This document shows positions 61,610 through 64,000 of a stretch of DNA of 64,000 nt, one piece after another. The position numbers were made by a program, and so were the translations under genes. How positions within the stretch are numbered: the stretch's first letter is position 1; the number at the start of each line of letters is the position of its first letter. Where the stretch lies: the NCBI GenBank assembly GCA_965226785.1, contig CBDDEC010000002.1:558001-622000 (forward strand), written 5' to 3'. Under the pieces are notes generated by a model, which was not told the DNA's origin, did not search any database, and saw only the letters and a list, made by a program, of their open reading frames with translations. This stretch comes from CBDDEC01 sp965226785 (GTDB lineage Bacteria; Chloroflexota; Dehalococcoidia; UBA2979).

Positions 61610-62127
61610 CGTCGCACCCGCGCCAGGGCTGCCGCCCCGCTGACCGCGATGCCGGCGACGAGCCCCAGGATGAGCCAGATGATGTCGGGTCGCGCGCCCG
61701 CCACACCGACCGACGCGACGGCGGGCGCGCTGGGGCCGGTCGCGCCCTCGACGATGACGGTGCCGACCATGCCGGGGTGCAGGACGCAGTAATAGGGGTA
61801 GACGCCAGCCTCGTCGAAACGGTGCGAGAACGTCCCGGCCGCCGGAATCAGCGGCTCGCTGCCCCAGTCTGCGCCCACCGCGCCGATGGCGTGGTCCCAA
61901 CCGTCGAGGTTCTGCCAGGTCACGGTCGTCCCCACATCGACGTGAGACACGGCCGCCTGGAAGCAGTTGCCCACCATCTCGACACTCATGTCGCTCGAGG
62001 CGGCTTCGAGGGGCGCTTCGCGGCAGCCGTGGCCGCCACCGCCCGCGAAGGCGGGGCTGACTGCGCCCGCCACGGAGAACACCAACAGAGCGATCGGAAC
62101 CAGCAGCTTTCGTCTCGACACGAACAC
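61606..62127 (-). CDS. membrane-anchored cupredoxin
   Basis: A 173-residue blue-copper-type protein. A signal peptide (LLVPIALLVFSVAGAVSPAFA) is followed by one plastocyanin-like domain (about 40-125). The copper ligands are His in GWDHAIGA and Cys, His and Met in YYCVLHPGMVG. A C-terminal helix (DIIWLILGLVAGIAVSGAAA) anchors it outside the membrane. GTG start with GGAGG close upstream. The promoter matches that of the ECF sigma gene, so it is probably in that regulon. Likely an electron carrier or copper binder. Confidence 0.88.
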   Translation of the reverse strand: MFVSRRKLLVPIALLVFSVAGAVSPAFAGGGGHGCREAPLEAASSDMSVEMVGNCFQAAVSHVDVGTTVTWQNLDGWDHAIGAVGADWGSEPLIPAAGTFSHRFDEAGVYPYYCVLHPGMVGTVIVEGATGPSAPAVASVGVAGARPDIIWLILGLVAGIAVSGAAALARVRR

Positions 62128-62153
62128 ACCTCCACCCTCGCTGTCTGGTGCTG

Positions 62154-62180
62154 GTACACCAGCGAGGGGCGTTCGGTTCC
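62154..62180 (-). promoter_or_regulatory. ECF-type promoter of the cupredoxin gene
   Basis: On the minus strand GGAAC (62180-62176), 16-nt spacer, GTGTAC (62159-62154). Identical boxes and spacing occur before the sigma gene at 63640-63614; flanking bases GGAACCG and CTGGTGTAC are shared too. Confidence 0.7.
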
Positions 62181-62188
62181 GTCGAGGG

Positions 62189-62998
62189 CTAGCGGAGCGT
62201 TTCGGTGATCGACAGGGCCTCGGCGAGCGAAAGGGCCTCGGCGAGCGTCAGCTCAGTCTCGATCCGATAGACACGCTCCGCCGTGCGCCAGATCAGGCTG
62301 TTGCGTGTGACGTCGAGGCTGGTCGCGTCGTCGTCCGGCGAGAAGCGGATCGTGCGCGGGCCCTCGACCCAGTAACCGCCCCTACCGTCGACCACCGGCG
62401 TCTCAATCACCGTGCCCGGCGGGCCGACCTTGCCGAAGTAGACGAGCGTCTCCGTCGTCTGCCAGAGGTCGAGCCCGTCGTAGCGGAGGATCACGAACGA
62501 CGCGCCAAACTCGGTCATGATGAAGATCTCGGGCGTCCCGCGACCGTCGAGAAGGCTGACCGGCGCGCCGAGGAACGACTCCGCCTCAACCGCCGTGGCC
62601 GGCGCCGCGATGGTCTCGATCAGCGTTGGCTCCACGGTCGGCTCCGCCGCCGGCGTCTGGGTTGCGGTCACGCTGGCGCCGGCCGCTCCGGCCGCCGTCG
62701 GTAGCGCAGTGGCGCGCGGGACCCGCGTCGAAGGTGCCTCGACGATCTCGATCTCGTAGCCCTCGATCAGCCCGAAGAACTCCGCAACGCCCGTGCGAGC
62801 GGGCTCGACCGCGAGCGTCGCCGCGAATGCGAGCGCCGCTGCGACGGCCGCCACCAGCGCCACGCGACGCCACGCCCGCTGCGCCTCCGGGCGGGCCAGC
62901 CGCAAGACGACGCCAGCGCGCAGCTCTGGCGGCGGTGGGGCGAAGGCCGCACCCTCCTCGACGAGCATCTCTTCCAGCCAGTCGTACGAGGCGGTCAT
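62189..62998 (-). CDS. putative anti-sigma factor
   Basis: A 269-residue single-pass protein. A short cytoplasmic part (about 1-42, YDWLEEMLVEEGAAFAPP) precedes a helix (about 44-64, VALVAAVAAALAFAATLAVE) and a large outside domain that includes a Thr/Pro linker and FIMTEFGASFVILRYDGLDL. Its ATG overlaps the sigma gene stop by four bases, the usual sigma/anti-sigma arrangement. No zinc-binding HxxxCxxC is present. The C-terminus repeats LAEALS, from a direct DNA repeat at 62214-62247. The anti-sigma role is inferred from place and topology. Confidence 0.65.
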   Translation of the reverse strand: MTASYDWLEEMLVEEGAAFAPPPPELRAGVVLRLARPEAQRAWRRVALVAAVAAALAFAATLAVEPARTGVAEFFGLIEGYEIEIVEAPSTRVPRATALPTAAGAAGASVTATQTPAAEPTVEPTLIETIAAPATAVEAESFLGAPVSLLDGRGTPEIFIMTEFGASFVILRYDGLDLWQTTETLVYFGKVGPPGTVIETPVVDGRGGYWVEGPRTIRFSPDDDATSLDVTRNSLIWRTAERVYRIETELTLAEALSLAEALSITETLR

Positions 62999-63591
62999 CG
63001 GCTCGCCTCGTCGCTGGGGTCACGCTCGGGTCGGAGGCCGGCGTAGCCGTCCTCGATCGTCTCGCGCAGACGCTCCCGGGCCCGCGACAAACGCGACTTC
63101 ACCGTCCCCGGCCGCTGGTCAATCGTTGCCGCGATCTCGCGCTCGGGTAGGTCGAGGTAATAGCGCAGATGGAGCACTTCCTGGTCCTCCCTCGACAGCT
63201 CACCGATTGCTGCCAGCAGCTGTTCGGAGCGCTCGGCGTCCTCGACCGCCACCGCTGGACTCGGGTCGGGCGGCGGGGCGTCGTCGCCCAGCAGACGGCC
63301 CAGGAGGCCTCGACGTCGCCCGCGCGCTCGCAGCTCGTTGCGGGCGAGGTTGCTGACGATGCGCAGCAACCAGGGCCGAAACGGCTCGCCGATTCGGAAC
63401 CGCTGCAGGCCGCGGTACGCCCGCACAAAGCCGTCCTGCGCCACCTCCTCGGCGGCGGTCTGATCGCGCACGACCAGGTACGCCGCGCGGTATGCGACCT
63501 GCTGATAGCGCTCCACGATCCGCCCGAAGGCCTCCGTATCGCCCTCCTGGGCGGCCGCAAGCGCCGACGCCTCGTCGAAGTCGACGGTCAC
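62995..63591 (-). CDS. ECF-type RNA polymerase sigma factor
   Basis: A 198-residue group IV sigma factor. Region 2 (about 20-85) includes FGRIVERYQQVAYRAAYLVV, the AAEEVAQDGFVRAYRGL core-binding and -10 segment, and FRPWLLRIVSNLARNELR. Region 4 (about 125-180) includes LSREDQEVLHLRYYLDLPER and the helix-turn-helix IAATIDQRPGTVKSRLSRA. GTG start at 63591 with GAGG upstream. The promoter GGAAC-16-GTGTAC lies just upstream, so it probably activates itself. Co-transcribed with the putative anti-sigma factor. Confidence 0.92.
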   Translation of the reverse strand: MTVDFDEASALAAAQEGDTEAFGRIVERYQQVAYRAAYLVVRDQTAAEEVAQDGFVRAYRGLQRFRIGEPFRPWLLRIVSNLARNELRARGRRRGLLGRLLGDDAPPPDPSPAVAVEDAERSEQLLAAIGELSREDQEVLHLRYYLDLPEREIAATIDQRPGTVKSRLSRARERLRETIEDGYAGLRPERDPSDEASR

Positions 63592-63613
63592 ATCTGCCTC
63601 GTTCTCAGTACCA

Positions 63614-63640
63614 GTACACCAGACGCGCGCGTCCGGTTCC
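63614..63640 (-). promoter_or_regulatory. ECF-type autoregulatory promoter of the sigma gene
   Basis: On the minus strand GGAAC (63640-63636), 16-nt spacer, GTGTAC (63619-63614), the same boxes and spacing as before the cupredoxin gene. The leader to the GTG at 63591 is about 15 nt. Confidence 0.7.
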
Positions 63641-63703
63641 GCCTGCCCTGATCGCGCGCGATGCGGTAGCGTCGTAGCGGCGGCGGCGTACGAGGAGGCG
63701 GGC

Positions 63704-64000
63704 GTGGCGAGTGGCGATGGCACGCGGGCGGTGGTGGCGGCTCTGCTCGCCAACTTCAGCATCGCGATCGCCAAGTTCATCGCGTTCCTGGTGACACGGT
63801 CCTCGGCGATGCTGGCCGAGTCCGTGCACTCCGCGGCCGACACCGGCAACCAGGCCCTACTGCTATTCGGCAAGCGGCAGGCCAGCCGCGCGCCTGACGA
63901 GCGGCGCCCCTTCGGCTACGGGCGCGAGCGCTACTTCTGGGCGTTCGTGGTGGCGCTCGTGCTCTTCTCCCTGGGCTCGCTCTTCGCGCTCTTCGAGGGC
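63704..64000 (+). CDS. cation diffusion facilitator (CDF) metal exporter, 3' end outside window
   Basis: First 99 codons of a CDF-family transporter. AVVAALLANFSIAIAKFIAF and AMLAESVHSAADTGNQALL are helices 1 and 2 with the metal-site His and Asp (HSxxD). FGYGRERYFWAFVVALVLFS matches the conserved FGYGRxRYxxF and begins helix 3. GTG start with GAGGAGG 6 nt upstream. The family exports Zn, Co, Mn, Fe or Cd. It is divergent from the ECF sigma operon, so a metal-linked function for the region is possible. Truncated only by the window edge. Confidence 0.9.
   Translation, partial: MASGDGTRAVVAALLANFSIAIAKFIAFLVTRSSAMLAESVHSAADTGNQALLLFGKRQASRAPDERRPFGYGRERYFWAFVVALVLFSLGSLFALFEG

Noticed and set aside
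62214..62247. Direct repeat AGGGCCTCGGCGAGCG (period 18) at the end of the putative anti-sigma gene as a switch.
   Set aside because: The period is a multiple of three, so copy change would only add or remove LAEALS residues without frame change.

Overview
The window is about 64 kb of dense, high-GC bacterial chromosome with no mobile element, CRISPR array, rRNA or recognisable tRNA. The organism is most likely a member of the Chloroflexota. The malyl-CoA lyase (25097-26170) and mesaconyl-CoA hydratase (32215-33348) look like the Chloroflexus-type enzymes. Other pointers are Ser/Thr/Pro-rich lipoproteins, a DivIVA-like coiled-coil gene beside coaD-rsmD, and several ferredoxin or PD-(D/E)XK-like oddities. 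The class assignment is inference.

Layout. 0-16 kb is housekeeping: a GSDH lipoprotein, leuS behind a leucine leader peptide, coaD-rsmD, a GH18-like surface protein, htrA divergent from greA, lysS, a HAD phosphatase, a Nudix hydrolase and serS. 16-25 kb holds small accessory and membrane genes, a membrane-tethered ferredoxin fusion, a methyltransferase, class I fructose-bisphosphate aldolase, a LysM lipoprotein and a membrane zincin. 25-34 kb is a carbon-assimilation region: malyl-CoA lyase, a malate-CoA-ligase-like pair and a ferredoxin on the plus strand, and methylsuccinyl-CoA dehydrogenase plus mesaconyl-CoA hydratase on the minus strand. These are the lower steps of the ethylmalonyl-CoA (glyoxylate-regenerating) route. 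34-44 kb carries a CoA-disulfide-reductase-like flavoprotein, lipA-lipB, a PHP phosphatase and a complete pyruvate dehydrogenase set (aceE-aceF-lpd), so lipoate synthesis sits beside a main lipoate user. 44-52 kb is mixed accessory genes. 52-60.5 kb is a Liv-type ABC importer (ATPases, permeases, binding protein) followed by an amidohydrolase, a flavin-reductase-like protein and an acetamidase/formamidase. 60.5-64 kb is an ECF sigma/anti-sigma pair, a cupredoxin with a partner secreted protein, and the start of a CDF metal exporter.

The strongest new-looking signals are four. (1) A 15-codon peptide with three consecutive Leu codons lies between a promoter and an 11-bp perfect hairpin ahead of leuS, which fits leucine-dependent attenuation. 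(2) Identical ECF-type promoters (GGAAC, 16 nt, GTGTAC) precede both the sigma factor and the cupredoxin gene. (3) A 10-bp tandem repeat breaks a methyltransferase and could act as a frame switch. (4) Four other genes are each broken by loss of exactly one base, most clearly in short G or C runs, which looks like base-calling loss but needs checking. A TANNNT motif 6-8 nt before several start codons suggests leaderless transcripts.
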